Positions 51,027 through 59,408 of a stretch of 64,000 nucleotides of DNA are shown piece by piece; the first letter of the stretch is position 1; every line of letters starts with the position of its first letter. Under the pieces are notes generated by a model. That model was not told where the DNA came from and did not search any database. It was given only the letters and a program-made list of their open reading frames with translations. A program made the translations under genes and the position numbers. The stretch comes from an uncultured Castellaniella sp. (GTDB lineage: Bacteria > Pseudomonadota > Gammaproteobacteria > Burkholderiales > Burkholderiaceae_B), in contig NZ_CALKHS010000010.1 in the NCBI RefSeq assembly GCF_937988725.1, positions 372,001-436,000 on the forward strand. The letters are read 5' to 3'.

Positions 51027-51842
51027 ATGATTCCATTGATCACAGACCCCCAGGAACTCGACCAGATGCGCGCCGCCTGCCAGGCGGCCGCCAGCATTCT
51101 GGACTATCTGGAACCCCATGTGCGCCCGGGCGCCACCACCGGGGAACTCGAGCGTCTGTGCATGGACTACCTGACCAACGTGCTGCACGTGAAGTCCGCC
51201 ACGGTCGGCTACGCGCCGCCGGGCTACCCGCCCTACCCGGCTTCCATCTGCATCTCGGTCAACCACGTCATCTGCCACGGCATCCCCGGCGACAAGGTTC
51301 TGAAGAACGGCGACATCCTGAACATGGACATCACCATCATCAAGGACGGCTGGTTCGGCGACACCAGCCGCATGTACTACGTGGGCGAACCCACCATCCT
51401 GGGCCGGCGCCTGGCGGAAACCACCTATGAATGCATGTGGCTGGGCATCGAGCAGGTGCGCCCCGGCGCCACCCTGGGCGACGTCGGCCACGCCATCCAG
51501 CAGCATGCCGAAAAAGCCGGCTTTTCCGTCGTGCGCGAATACTGCGGCCACGGAGTCGGCCGGCGCTTCCACCAGGATCCCCAGGTGCTGCACTACGGCA
51601 AGCCGGGCACCGGGCTGCGCCTGGAACCCGGCATGATCTTCACCATCGAGCCCATGATCAACGCCGGCCGCCGCGAGATCCGCACCCTGGCCGACCAATG
51701 GACGGTGGTGACGCGCGACCACAGCCTGTCGGCGCAGTGGGAGCACAGCATCCTGGTGACGGATGACGGCTATGAAGTGCTGACCGTCTCGCCCGGCATG
51801 CCGGCTCCTCCCGCGTTCGCCAAAGCCGCCGCCTCTGCATGA
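51027..51842 (+). CDS. map: Methionine aminopeptidase, type I
   Basis: Removes the initiator methionine, 271 residues. The pita-bread metal ligands are visible: the first aspartate pair in NMDITIIKDGWFGDTSRMYY, the histidine in YCGHGVGRRFHQDP, and glutamates in FTIEPMINAG and QWEHSILV. The substrate histidine is in NHVICHGIPGD. Divergent from rpsB, its partner in translation, and overlapping glnD by ATGA. Confidence 0.96.
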   Translation: MIPLITDPQELDQMRAACQAAASILDYLEPHVRPGATTGELERLCMDYLTNVLHVKSATVGYAPPGYPPYPASICISVNHVICHGIPGDKVLKNGDILNMDITIIKDGWFGDTSRMYYVGEPTILGRRLAETTYECMWLGIEQVRPGATLGDVGHAIQQHAEKAGFSVVREYCGHGVGRRFHQDPQVLHYGKPGTGLRLEPGMIFTIEPMINAGRREIRTLADQWTVVTRDHSLSAQWEHSILVTDDGYEVLTVSPGMPAPPAFAKAAASA

Positions 51843-54472
51843 TCTCCTCGCCGCAGGACGGCGTCGCAGCCTTGCGCTGCCGCCTGCAGACACGCCGCGC
51901 CGAAGCCGTCGAGGCCTATCGCCGCCACCTGCGGCCGGAACCCCTGCTGACGGCCCTGCGCCGGATCGCGGACGAACAGGTCCGCGAACTGCTGAAGATC
52001 CATCCCGTCCCCCGGGGGGCCTGCGTGGCCGCCGTGGGGGGCTATGGACGCGGCGAACTCTACCCTGGCTCGGATCTGGACATCCTCATCCTGCTGGAAC
52101 ACAGCCCGGACGCCGATGACCGCGACCGCATCGAAACCCTGATCGCCGCGCTGTGGGACGCCGGGCTGGAGCCCGGCCACAGCGTGCGCACCGTATCGCA
52201 GTGCCGGCACGAGGCCGCCGCCGACATCACGGTCCAGACCGCCCTGCTGGAAGCCCGCTGGCTGGCGGGCAGCCGCGGTCTGTTCCAGCAGTTCCGCGAC
52301 CAGATGCAGGCGGACCTGGACCCGCGCGAATTCTATCTGGCCAAGCGGACCGAGATGCAGCAGCGCCATGTCCGCCACCAGGACACGCCCTACGCGCTGG
52401 AACCCAACTGCAAGGAAGCCCCCGGAGGCCTGCGCGACCTGCAGGTGCTGCTATGGCTGGCGCGGGCCGCGGGCCTGGGCGCCAGCTGGAAGGAAGTCGC
52501 CAGGACAGACCTGCTGACGCCGGCCGAATTCCGTTCGCTGCGCCGGGCGGAACGGGCCTTCAAGCGCCTGCGCATCGAACTGCATCTGCTGGCGGGCCGG
52601 CGCGAAGACCGGGTGCTGTTCGATCTGCAACCGCGTCTGGCGCACATCTACGGCTTCACGGACCAGCCCCACCGCCGCGCCAGCGAACTGCTGATGCAGC
52701 GCTACTACTGGGCGGCGCGGGTGGTCTGCCAGGTCAACCGGCTGCTGATGCAGAGCCTGGAAGAACACCTGTTCCCCCAGCCGCAGACCCGCACCGTGAA
52801 CCTGGACGACGATTTCTGCGTGCGCCGAGACCACTTGGCGCTGCGGCGCCCCGACGCCTTCGAGCGCAACCCGGCCCTGCTGCTGCGCGTCTTCCTGGTG
52901 ATGCAGCAGCACCCGGAACTGCAGGGCATGGCGGCGGGCACGCTGCGCGCCATCTGGCACGCGCGGCGGCGCATCGACCCGCAGTTCCGCGACAATCCGG
53001 TCAACCGGCGGCAGTTCCTGCAGATCCTGCAGCAGCCGCGCGGCATCGTCCACGCCCTGCGCGACATGACGATGTGGAACATCCTGCCGCGCTACCTGCC
53101 GGTCTTTCGCCGCATCGTCGGACAGATGCAGCACGACCTGTTCCACGCCTACACGGTGGACCAGCACATCCTGATGGTGATCCGCAATCTGCGCCGCTTC
53201 ACCATGCCGGAACACGCCCAGGAATACCCCCTGGCCAGCCAACTGATCGCCGACCTGGACGAGCACTGGCTGCTGTACGTGGCCGCGCTGTTCCACGACA
53301 TCGCCAAAGGCCGCGGGGGCGATCATTCCCAGCTGGGCGCCGCCGAAGTCCGCCGCTTCGCCCGCCAGCACCAGCTGCCGCGCGACCAGGCGGACCTGCT
53401 GGAGTTCCTGGTGCGCGAACATCTGACGCTCTCGCAGGTGGCGCAGAAGCGCGACCTGAGCGACCCGCGCGTCATCCATGAATTCGCCACCCGGGTAGGC
53501 ACGCAGCGCCGCCTGGCCGCCCTGTATCTGTTGACGGTGGCCGACATCCGCGGCACCAGCCCGCGCGTCTGGAACGCTTGGAAGGGCAAGCTGCTGGACG
53601 ACCTGTACCACCAGACCCTGGCGGCCCTGGGGGGCGCCCGCCCCGACACCGGCACCATCCTGGCCCTGCGCAAGGACGCGGCCGCCGCCGAGATCCGCCG
53701 CATGGGGCTGCGCGACGAGAGCCGGGACGCCTTCTGGTCGCAGCTGGACGTCGCCTACTTCCTGCGCCACGACGCCAACGAGATCGCCTGGCACACGCGG
53801 CACCTGTACCACTGCTTCCAGGGGCCGGACCCCGTGGTCCGGGCGCGTGTCCTGGGACAGAGCGAAGCCCTGCAGATCCTGGCCTATGCGCCGGACCGCG
53901 CCGACCTGTTCATGGACATCTGCTCCTATTTCGACCGGCACGGGCTGAGCATCCAGGACGCCCGCATCCACACGACGCGCCAGGGCTGGGCGCTGGACAG
54001 CTTCATCGTGCTGCTGCCCGACGCGGACCGCGACTACCGCTCCCACGCCAGCCTGATCGAACACGAGTTGCGGGCATCCCTGACGGCGCCGCCTGGGTCT
54101 CAGCCGCCCCCTTCCGCCGCGCGACGGGGATCGCGGCGCTCGCGGGTCTTTCCCATCATGCCCAGCATCACCCTGCAGGCGGACGAACAGGGCGGCACCT
54201 GGCGCCTGTCCGTCACCTCGGCCGACCGCGTGGGCCTGCTGCGCGATCTGGCCCGGGTGTTCACCCGCCACGGCGTCAATCTGAAGATGGCGAAGATCAT
54301 GACCCTGGGCGACCGGGTCGAGGACATCTTCATCCTGCAGGGCGCCATTCTGGAACAAACGCGCGGCCAGCTCCAGTTCGAACGCCACGTCTTCGATGCC
54401 CTGACGGTCGAAACCGACAGGGCGCCCATTCCCGGACTCGATCCGGCCACTCCACTCACTGATCCATCATGA
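51839..54472 (+). CDS. glnD: PII uridylyltransferase/uridylyl-removing enzyme
   Basis: Senses glutamine and modifies PII proteins to set nitrogen metabolism, 877 residues. Domains: nucleotidyltransferase with GGYGRGELYPGSDLDILILL (about 60-85), the PII-NT central part with EPNCKEAPGGLRDLQVLLW, an HD domain with LFHDIAKGRGGDHSQLG, and two C-terminal ACT domains that bind glutamine. The ATG overlaps the map stop and the TGA overlaps the dsbB start, a compact three-gene operon. Confidence 0.96.
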   Translation: MISSPQDGVAALRCRLQTRRAEAVEAYRRHLRPEPLLTALRRIADEQVRELLKIHPVPRGACVAAVGGYGRGELYPGSDLDILILLEHSPDADDRDRIETLIAALWDAGLEPGHSVRTVSQCRHEAAADITVQTALLEARWLAGSRGLFQQFRDQMQADLDPREFYLAKRTEMQQRHVRHQDTPYALEPNCKEAPGGLRDLQVLLWLARAAGLGASWKEVARTDLLTPAEFRSLRRAERAFKRLRIELHLLAGRREDRVLFDLQPRLAHIYGFTDQPHRRASELLMQRYYWAARVVCQVNRLLMQSLEEHLFPQPQTRTVNLDDDFCVRRDHLALRRPDAFERNPALLLRVFLVMQQHPELQGMAAGTLRAIWHARRRIDPQFRDNPVNRRQFLQILQQPRGIVHALRDMTMWNILPRYLPVFRRIVGQMQHDLFHAYTVDQHILMVIRNLRRFTMPEHAQEYPLASQLIADLDEHWLLYVAALFHDIAKGRGGDHSQLGAAEVRRFARQHQLPRDQADLLEFLVREHLTLSQVAQKRDLSDPRVIHEFATRVGTQRRLAALYLLTVADIRGTSPRVWNAWKGKLLDDLYHQTLAALGGARPDTGTILALRKDAAAAEIRRMGLRDESRDAFWSQLDVAYFLRHDANEIAWHTRHLYHCFQGPDPVVRARVLGQSEALQILAYAPDRADLFMDICSYFDRHGLSIQDARIHTTRQGWALDSFIVLLPDADRDYRSHASLIEHELRASLTAPPGSQPPPSAARRGSRRSRVFPIMPSITLQADEQGGTWRLSVTSADRVGLLRDLARVFTRHGVNLKMAKIMTLGDRVEDIFILQGAILEQTRGQLQFERHVFDALTVETDRAPIPGLDPATPLTDPS

Positions 54473-54951
54473 AAACCAGTTCATCCGATCGCACCCTGAG
54501 AGCCGTTTCCCTGCTGTGCCTGGCGGCGGTGGGCATCGCCCTGATCTCGCAGCACGTCTTCAACATGCGGCCCTGCGCCTGGTGCGTGCTGCAGCGCCTG
54601 ATCCTGCTGGCCATCGCGGCGGTCTGCGGCCTGGCCGGCACCGGCTGGGGCTCGACCCTGGCGCGGCGGATCGGCGCCGCGCTGGGGGCCGTGCTGGGCG
54701 TCTGCGGCATCGTCGCCGCCTGGTACCAGTATTCCGTCGCCAGCAATGCCTTTTCCTGCGCCCAGACCTTCGCCGATCGCTTCATGTCCGGCTCCGGGCT
54801 GGACGCCGCCCTGCCCTGGTTGTTCGGCATCTACGCCAGCTGCGCGGACGCGCGCGTGAGCCTGCTGGGCATCGAATACGCGCTCTGGGGGCTGATGCTG
54901 TTCGCGGTCTGCGCGGCGCTGTGCGCCTGGGTGCTGGTGCGGGAAAAGTAG
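54469..54951 (+). CDS. dsbB: Disulfide bond formation protein DsbB
   Basis: Inner-membrane quinone reductase that reoxidises DsbA, 160 residues with four membrane segments. The first periplasmic cysteine pair is in MRPCAWCVLQRL. The second pair is spread over the long loop (SCAQTF and ASCADA). It starts within the glnD stop (ATGA). It is convergent with purF across 62 bases; no clear terminator was found there. Confidence 0.93.
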   Translation: MKTSSSDRTLRAVSLLCLAAVGIALISQHVFNMRPCAWCVLQRLILLAIAAVCGLAGTGWGSTLARRIGAALGAVLGVCGIVAAWYQYSVASNAFSCAQTFADRFMSGSGLDAALPWLFGIYASCADARVSLLGIEYALWGLMLFAVCAALCAWVLVREK

Positions 54952-55013
54952 CGGGCCGCCGCGAATAGACGGACTCCGGCCGCAGGCTGCACAGCGTGGG
55001 GGCGCCTCGTCCG

Positions 55014-56519
55014 TCAGTTGTCGTCCGCCAGGGCCGGCGTCATGGCGCCGGAGCGGATGGGCAGGCCTCGCGTCTGGCTCAGGCGCTCCAGATAGGCGGC
55101 ATCGATGTCGCCCGTGACGTACCGCCCGTTGAAACACGAGGACTCGAAGTCCCGCATCGCCGGATTCAGGTCGCGCAGCGACTGCTCCAGATCGTCCAGG
55201 TCCTGGTAGACCAGGCTGTCGGCGCCGATTTCCCGGGCGATCTGGTCCGTGTCGCGGCCCGTGGCGATCAGTTCGGCCTGGGTCGGCATGTCGATGCCAT
55301 AGACGTTGGGATAGCGCACGGCCGGGGCGGCCGATGCGAAATAGACCTTGTTGGCGCCGGCGGCACGGGCCATGTCCACGATTTCCCGGCTGGTGGTGCC
55401 GCGCACGATGGAATCGTCCACCAGCAGCACGTTCTTGCCCCGGAATTCCAGATCGATCGCGCTGAGCTTCTGACGCACGGATTTCTTGCGCACCGCCTGG
55501 CCGGGCATGATGAACGTGCGTCCGACGTAGCGGTTCTTGATGAAGCCCTCGCGGTAGTTCAGCCCCAGGCGGGAAGCCAGCTGCATGGCCGACGGCCGGG
55601 ACGAGTCCGGAATCGGCATGACCACGTCCACCTCGCCCAGCCGCAGGGTCTTGGCGACCTTGTCGGCCAGGTATTCCCCCATGTGCAGACGGGCGTCATA
55701 GATGGAAATCCCGTCCATGATGGAATCCGGGCGGGCGAAGTACACGTATTCGAAGACGCAGGGGGTCTGCGCGGCGTCGGCGTCCCCGCACAGTTCGTGG
55801 CTGACCTCGCCATCCTCGGTGATCACCAGCGCTTCTCCCGGGGCGACGTCGCGCACCAGCGTAAAGCCGCTGCCCGTCAGCGCCACCGATTCGGAGGCCA
55901 GCATCCATTCGGGACCGGCATCCGTATCGTGGCAGCCCAGGCACAGAGGACGGATGCCATGCGGATCCCTGAAAGCCACCAGGCCGAAGCTGCTGATGCG
56001 GGCAATCACGGCATAGGCGCCCTTGGCCCGGCGGTGGACCGCCCGCACCGCCTGGAAGACCGCGTTGGCGTCCAGCGTGACGCCGTTGGAGGCCTGCTGC
56101 AATTCGTGGGCGAAGACGTTCAGCAGGACTTCGGAATCCGAATTGGTGTTGATGTGGCGCCGGTCGTGCTTGAACAGGGCCTCGCGCAGTTCGCGCCAGT
56201 TGGTCAGATTGCCGTTGTGCACGAAGGTGATGCCGAACGGGGCATTGACGTAGAAGGGCTGGGCCTCGTCCACGCTGGCGCTGGACCCGGCCGTGGGATA
56301 GCGCACCTGCCCCACCCCGCTGTTGCCGGGCAGCGCCCGCATGTTGCGTGTGCGGAAGACGTCGCGCACCAGGCCGTGGGCCTTGTGCATGCTGAAGAAC
56401 TGGTCGTGCGCCGTGGCGATGCCGGCGGCGTCCTGGCCCCGGTGCTGCAGCAGCAGCAGGCTGTCATAGATCAGCTGATTGACCGGGCTGGTGCCCATGA
56501 CACCGACGATTCCACACAT
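55014..56519 (-). CDS. purF: Amidophosphoribosyltransferase
   Basis: First committed step of purine synthesis, 501 residues. The mature-type N-terminus MCGIVGVMG supplies the Cys nucleophile of the glutamine amidotransferase domain; there is no propeptide. The PRPP-binding motif is VLLVDDSIVRGTTSREIVDM. An open frame running upstream to 56894 is a shadow of cvpA. purF follows cvpA by 14 bases, the usual pairing. Confidence 0.96.
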   Translation of the reverse strand: MCGIVGVMGTSPVNQLIYDSLLLLQHRGQDAAGIATAHDQFFSMHKAHGLVRDVFRTRNMRALPGNSGVGQVRYPTAGSSASVDEAQPFYVNAPFGITFVHNGNLTNWRELREALFKHDRRHINTNSDSEVLLNVFAHELQQASNGVTLDANAVFQAVRAVHRRAKGAYAVIARISSFGLVAFRDPHGIRPLCLGCHDTDAGPEWMLASESVALTGSGFTLVRDVAPGEALVITEDGEVSHELCGDADAAQTPCVFEYVYFARPDSIMDGISIYDARLHMGEYLADKVAKTLRLGEVDVVMPIPDSSRPSAMQLASRLGLNYREGFIKNRYVGRTFIMPGQAVRKKSVRQKLSAIDLEFRGKNVLLVDDSIVRGTTSREIVDMARAAGANKVYFASAAPAVRYPNVYGIDMPTQAELIATGRDTDQIAREIGADSLVYQDLDDLEQSLRDLNPAMRDFESSCFNGRYVTGDIDAAYLERLSQTRGLPIRSGAMTPALADDN

Positions 56520-56533
56520 GGTTGAGTTCCGAA

Positions 56534-57022
56534 CTAGTAGGGAAGTAGCTGCGCCACATCGGCGGGCAACAGGAATTTGACTTGCTGAAAGCCTTTGGTG
56601 AGCGCCGCCGACGTGCGGGCCTGCTGCCACCAGGGCTCGCGGGGAAGTTCCGTGTAGCCGGCCAGCCCGACCAGCGCCAGCACCAGCACCAGGCCTCGCA
56701 CCGCGCCGAACACGGCGCCCAGGCCATGATCGGCGGGCGTCAGGCCGGTGCGGTCCACCAGGGCGCCCAGCGCCATGTTCAGCAGCCCGACGGCCAGCAG
56801 CGCCAGGATGAACACCGCGCCATAGGCCGCCAGCGTGCGCAACAGACCGTTCTCGATCAGGGTGTCGAGCCACTGCGAGGCCGTCGGCCCCCACCAGATG
56901 GCGGCGACGAAGGCGGCGACATAGGCGACCAGGGACAGGACTTCCCGCAGGAAGCCGCGCAGCAGGCCGATCAGGCTGGACACCACCACGATCGTCAGGA
57001 CGATGTAGTCGAAGCTGGTCAC
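56534..57022 (-). CDS. cvpA: CvpA-family membrane protein
   Basis: Four-segment inner-membrane protein of 162 residues with the family opening FDYIVLTIVVVSSLIGLLRG and the block NMALGALVDRTGLTPADHGLG. Associated with colicin V production and biofilm or envelope phenotypes; biochemical role unclear. It begins with GTG at 57022 overlapping the upstream SPOR gene stop (GTGA). Confidence 0.92.
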   Translation of the reverse strand: MTSFDYIVLTIVVVSSLIGLLRGFLREVLSLVAYVAAFVAAIWWGPTASQWLDTLIENGLLRTLAAYGAVFILALLAVGLLNMALGALVDRTGLTPADHGLGAVFGAVRGLVLVLALVGLAGYTELPREPWWQQARTSAALTKGFQQVKFLLPADVAQLLPY

Positions 57023-57885
57023 TTGTCGGAGATCAGGCCGTTCTGATACCCCAGCGCGCGCAGGCGGGCCTGGGCCGCTTGCGCGGCTTCGTGAGAGCTG
57101 AACGGGCCCACGCGCAGACGATAGACGGTGCGCCCGCCCGACTGCCCGCGTTCGACGTAGGCGTCGCTCACCCCCGACTGGCGCAGGCTGTCGCGGCGGT
57201 TCTGGGCATCCTGTTCGACCGTGTAGGCCGCCACCTGCAGGTAATAGCGCCCCTGTCCGGATGACGGAGCCGTGCTGCCGCGCGAGGAGCTTGCGGGGGC
57301 TTTGCCCGCCAGCAGGGCCAGCGCCACGGAGCCGTCGTCGGTGCGTTCGCCGGATTTGGCGCCGGACTTGGCCGGTTTTTCCGCATCGCCGGGTTTCTTT
57401 GCGGCCGTGGAAGGCGCGGCGGGCGGCGCGGGAGGTTTGGCCGCGGGCGTTTCAGGGGCGGCGGGCGCGGCGGGCGACGTCGCAGCCCCTAGTTGACCAT
57501 TCTGGGCAGCAGCGGCAGGCGATCCCGGAGCGGGTGTTTCCGTCACCGGACCGCCGGGCTGCCCGCCGTTCTGGGCGAGTGTGCCGCCGATGGCATTGTC
57601 GGCCGGCGGCGCCGTGGAGGGCGCCGCGGCGTCCGCGGGAGCGGGCGTGCTGGCGGGAGGCGGCAGACCGGGGGGCGTGGCGGGCACGACCACCGGCGCA
57701 TGCGTGTCGTCCGGCACGGGTTCGTCGAACAGCCAGGGCACCACGATGAAAGCGGCCAGCACCAGAGCAAGCGCGCCGATCAGTCGACGGCGCGCCTTGC
57801 CGCGCAATTCTTTCAACTGAGCCTCGCTGGCGCCACCGGCACGCGTCGCGCGTTTCCCCGTGTCAGTCCCATGACGAAAAAGCAT
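57019..57885 (-). CDS. SPOR-domain membrane protein (DedD-like)
   Basis: Cell-division-associated protein of 288 residues. A cytoplasmic N-terminus (LKELRGKARRRLIGA), one membrane segment (ALALVLAAFIVVPWLF), a long Pro/Ala-rich periplasmic linker (about 55-200) and a C-terminal SPOR domain (RYYLQVAAYTVEQDAQNRRD to the end) that binds denuded septal glycan. The folC-dedD-cvpA-purF order is the same as in E. coli. Confidence 0.92.
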   Translation of the reverse strand: MLFRHGTDTGKRATRAGGASEAQLKELRGKARRRLIGALALVLAAFIVVPWLFDEPVPDDTHAPVVVPATPPGLPPPASTPAPADAAAPSTAPPADNAIGGTLAQNGGQPGGPVTETPAPGSPAAAAQNGQLGAATSPAAPAAPETPAAKPPAPPAAPSTAAKKPGDAEKPAKSGAKSGERTDDGSVALALLAGKAPASSSRGSTAPSSGQGRYYLQVAAYTVEQDAQNRRDSLRQSGVSDAYVERGQSGGRTVYRLRVGPFSSHEAAQAAQARLRALGYQNGLISDK

Positions 57886-57929
57886 CGTGCAGCTTACCCG
57901 TTAGCAAGGGCGGAGACGTTCCCGCCCGG

Positions 57930-59336
57930 TCAAGAGAGGACGTCCCTGCCTTCCTGGCGCAGGACCTGAAGTACCGGGCCGACCGTCGCGAATGACCCGA
58001 ACACGAGAATTCTATCATTGTCGCCCGCCAGCTTCCGGGCCTCGGCAAAGGCTTGTTCCGGACTGTCAAAAGTCGAAACGAGCACGTCCCGGGCCGCCAC
58101 GGCCGGCCGGGGGGCCGCCCGCACGCCGGGCTTGTGGTCCTGGCGCGTGACTTCCGTAGCCTGCGCCACGAAGGGATCCACGGGGGCCGCGTCGCCGGCG
58201 ATGCGATGCACGACGTCGGCCAGTTCCTGCGCGGTGGTGCCGCGCGGTCCGCCCAGCGTCGCGCACAGCCAGCGGTCCACCCGGCGCGACAGGCGCGACA
58301 ACGTGGCTTCGATGTCCTTGTCGTGCAGCATGCCGACCACGGCATAGGTATGCGGATAATGCCCCATGCTGTCCAGGTTCTGCCCCAGGGCGGCGGCGGC
58401 ATGGGGGTTGTGGCCGACGTCCAGGATGGTGGCCGGCAGCCCCGGCAGGATCTGCATGCGCCCGGGCAGGCTGACGTGCAGCAGGCCCTGGCGCACGTTC
58501 TGCTGGGTGACCACCAGGCGGTCGCGCAGGTTTTCCAGGGCCGCCAGGGCGGCCGAGGCGTTCAGCAGCTGGTTGGCGCCGCGCAGGGCCGGATAGCCCA
58601 GAGCGTTGCGGCGCTGGCTGCGCCCGCCGTAGGCCCACTGCTGACGATCGCCGGAATAGTTGAAATCGATGCCGACGCGCCACAGATCCGCGCCGATCTC
58701 GGCGGCGTAGTCGATGACGGTCTGGGGCGGTACGGGATCGGCGCAGATCGCCGGCTTGCCGGGGCGGAAGATGTGCGCCTTTTCCCAGCCGATGGCCTCC
58801 CGGGTGTTGCCCAGGTAGGCCATGTGATCCAGGTCCACGCTGGTCAGGATGGCGCAGTCCGTGTCGATCAGATTGACGGCGTCCAGGCGCCCGCCCAGGC
58901 CGACTTCCAGCACGACCACGTCCAGGCTGGACGCCTGGAACAGCAGCAGGGCCGCCAGCGTCGTCATCTCGAAATAGGTCAGCGTGATCTCGCCGCGCGC
59001 GGCCTCGATGCGTTCAAGCTGCGCGACGATCTCCGCATCCGGGGCCTCCTGGCCGTTGACGCGGATGCGTTCGTTGAAGCGCAGCAGGTGCGGCGAGGTG
59101 TATTGCCCGACCCGATAGCCCGCATCCAGCAGGATGGCTTCCAGCATGGCGCAGGTGGAACCCTTGCCGTTGGTGCCCGCCACGGTGATCTTGACGCACT
59201 CCAGGGAAAGCTCCAAGCGCCGGGACACCGCCCGGATCCGGTCCAGGCCCAGATCGATGGCCTTGGGATGCAGAGTTTCCAGATAAGCCAGCCAATCGGC
59301 CAGCGCAGCGCCTTGGGCGGGAGCAATCGATGACAT
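57930..59336 (-). CDS. folC: Bifunctional folylpolyglutamate synthase/dihydrofolate synthase
   Basis: ATP-dependent ligase adding glutamate to dihydropteroate and folates, 468 residues. P-loop GTNGKGSTCAMLEAI; the folate/omega loop region TYFEMTTLAALLLF; second Mur-ligase-like domain with ILDVGHNPHAAAAL. The ATG at 59336 (MSSIAPAQGAALADW) fits the family; the upstream ATG at 59381 falls in the lpdA terminator. It heads the folC-SPOR-cvpA-purF operon. Confidence 0.95.
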   Translation of the reverse strand: MSSIAPAQGAALADWLAYLETLHPKAIDLGLDRIRAVSRRLELSLECVKITVAGTNGKGSTCAMLEAILLDAGYRVGQYTSPHLLRFNERIRVNGQEAPDAEIVAQLERIEAARGEITLTYFEMTTLAALLLFQASSLDVVVLEVGLGGRLDAVNLIDTDCAILTSVDLDHMAYLGNTREAIGWEKAHIFRPGKPAICADPVPPQTVIDYAAEIGADLWRVGIDFNYSGDRQQWAYGGRSQRRNALGYPALRGANQLLNASAALAALENLRDRLVVTQQNVRQGLLHVSLPGRMQILPGLPATILDVGHNPHAAAALGQNLDSMGHYPHTYAVVGMLHDKDIEATLSRLSRRVDRWLCATLGGPRGTTAQELADVVHRIAGDAAPVDPFVAQATEVTRQDHKPGVRAAPRPAVAARDVLVSTFDSPEQAFAEARKLAGDNDRILVFGSFATVGPVLQVLRQEGRDVLS

Positions 59337-59349
59337 GAGAATGAAAATC

Positions 59350-59387
59350 ACAAAGAAAACGGCAGGTGCCGATATTAGCACCTGCCG
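59350..59387 (-). terminator. Intrinsic terminator of the aceEF-lpdA operon
   Basis: Perfect 10-bp stem CGGCAGGTGC (59360-59369) and GCACCTGCCG (59378-59387) with an 8-base loop, followed on the minus strand by TTTTCTTTG. It begins 21 bases after the lpdA stop and ends just before folC. Confidence 0.9.
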
Positions 59388-59408
59388 TCCTCTTTCTTGG
59401 GGATATCC

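Noticed and set aside
56520..56894. A longer purF start at 56894.
   Set aside because: PurF needs Cys as residue 2 (MCGIVG) for its amidotransferase. The upstream stretch is the shadow of cvpA.
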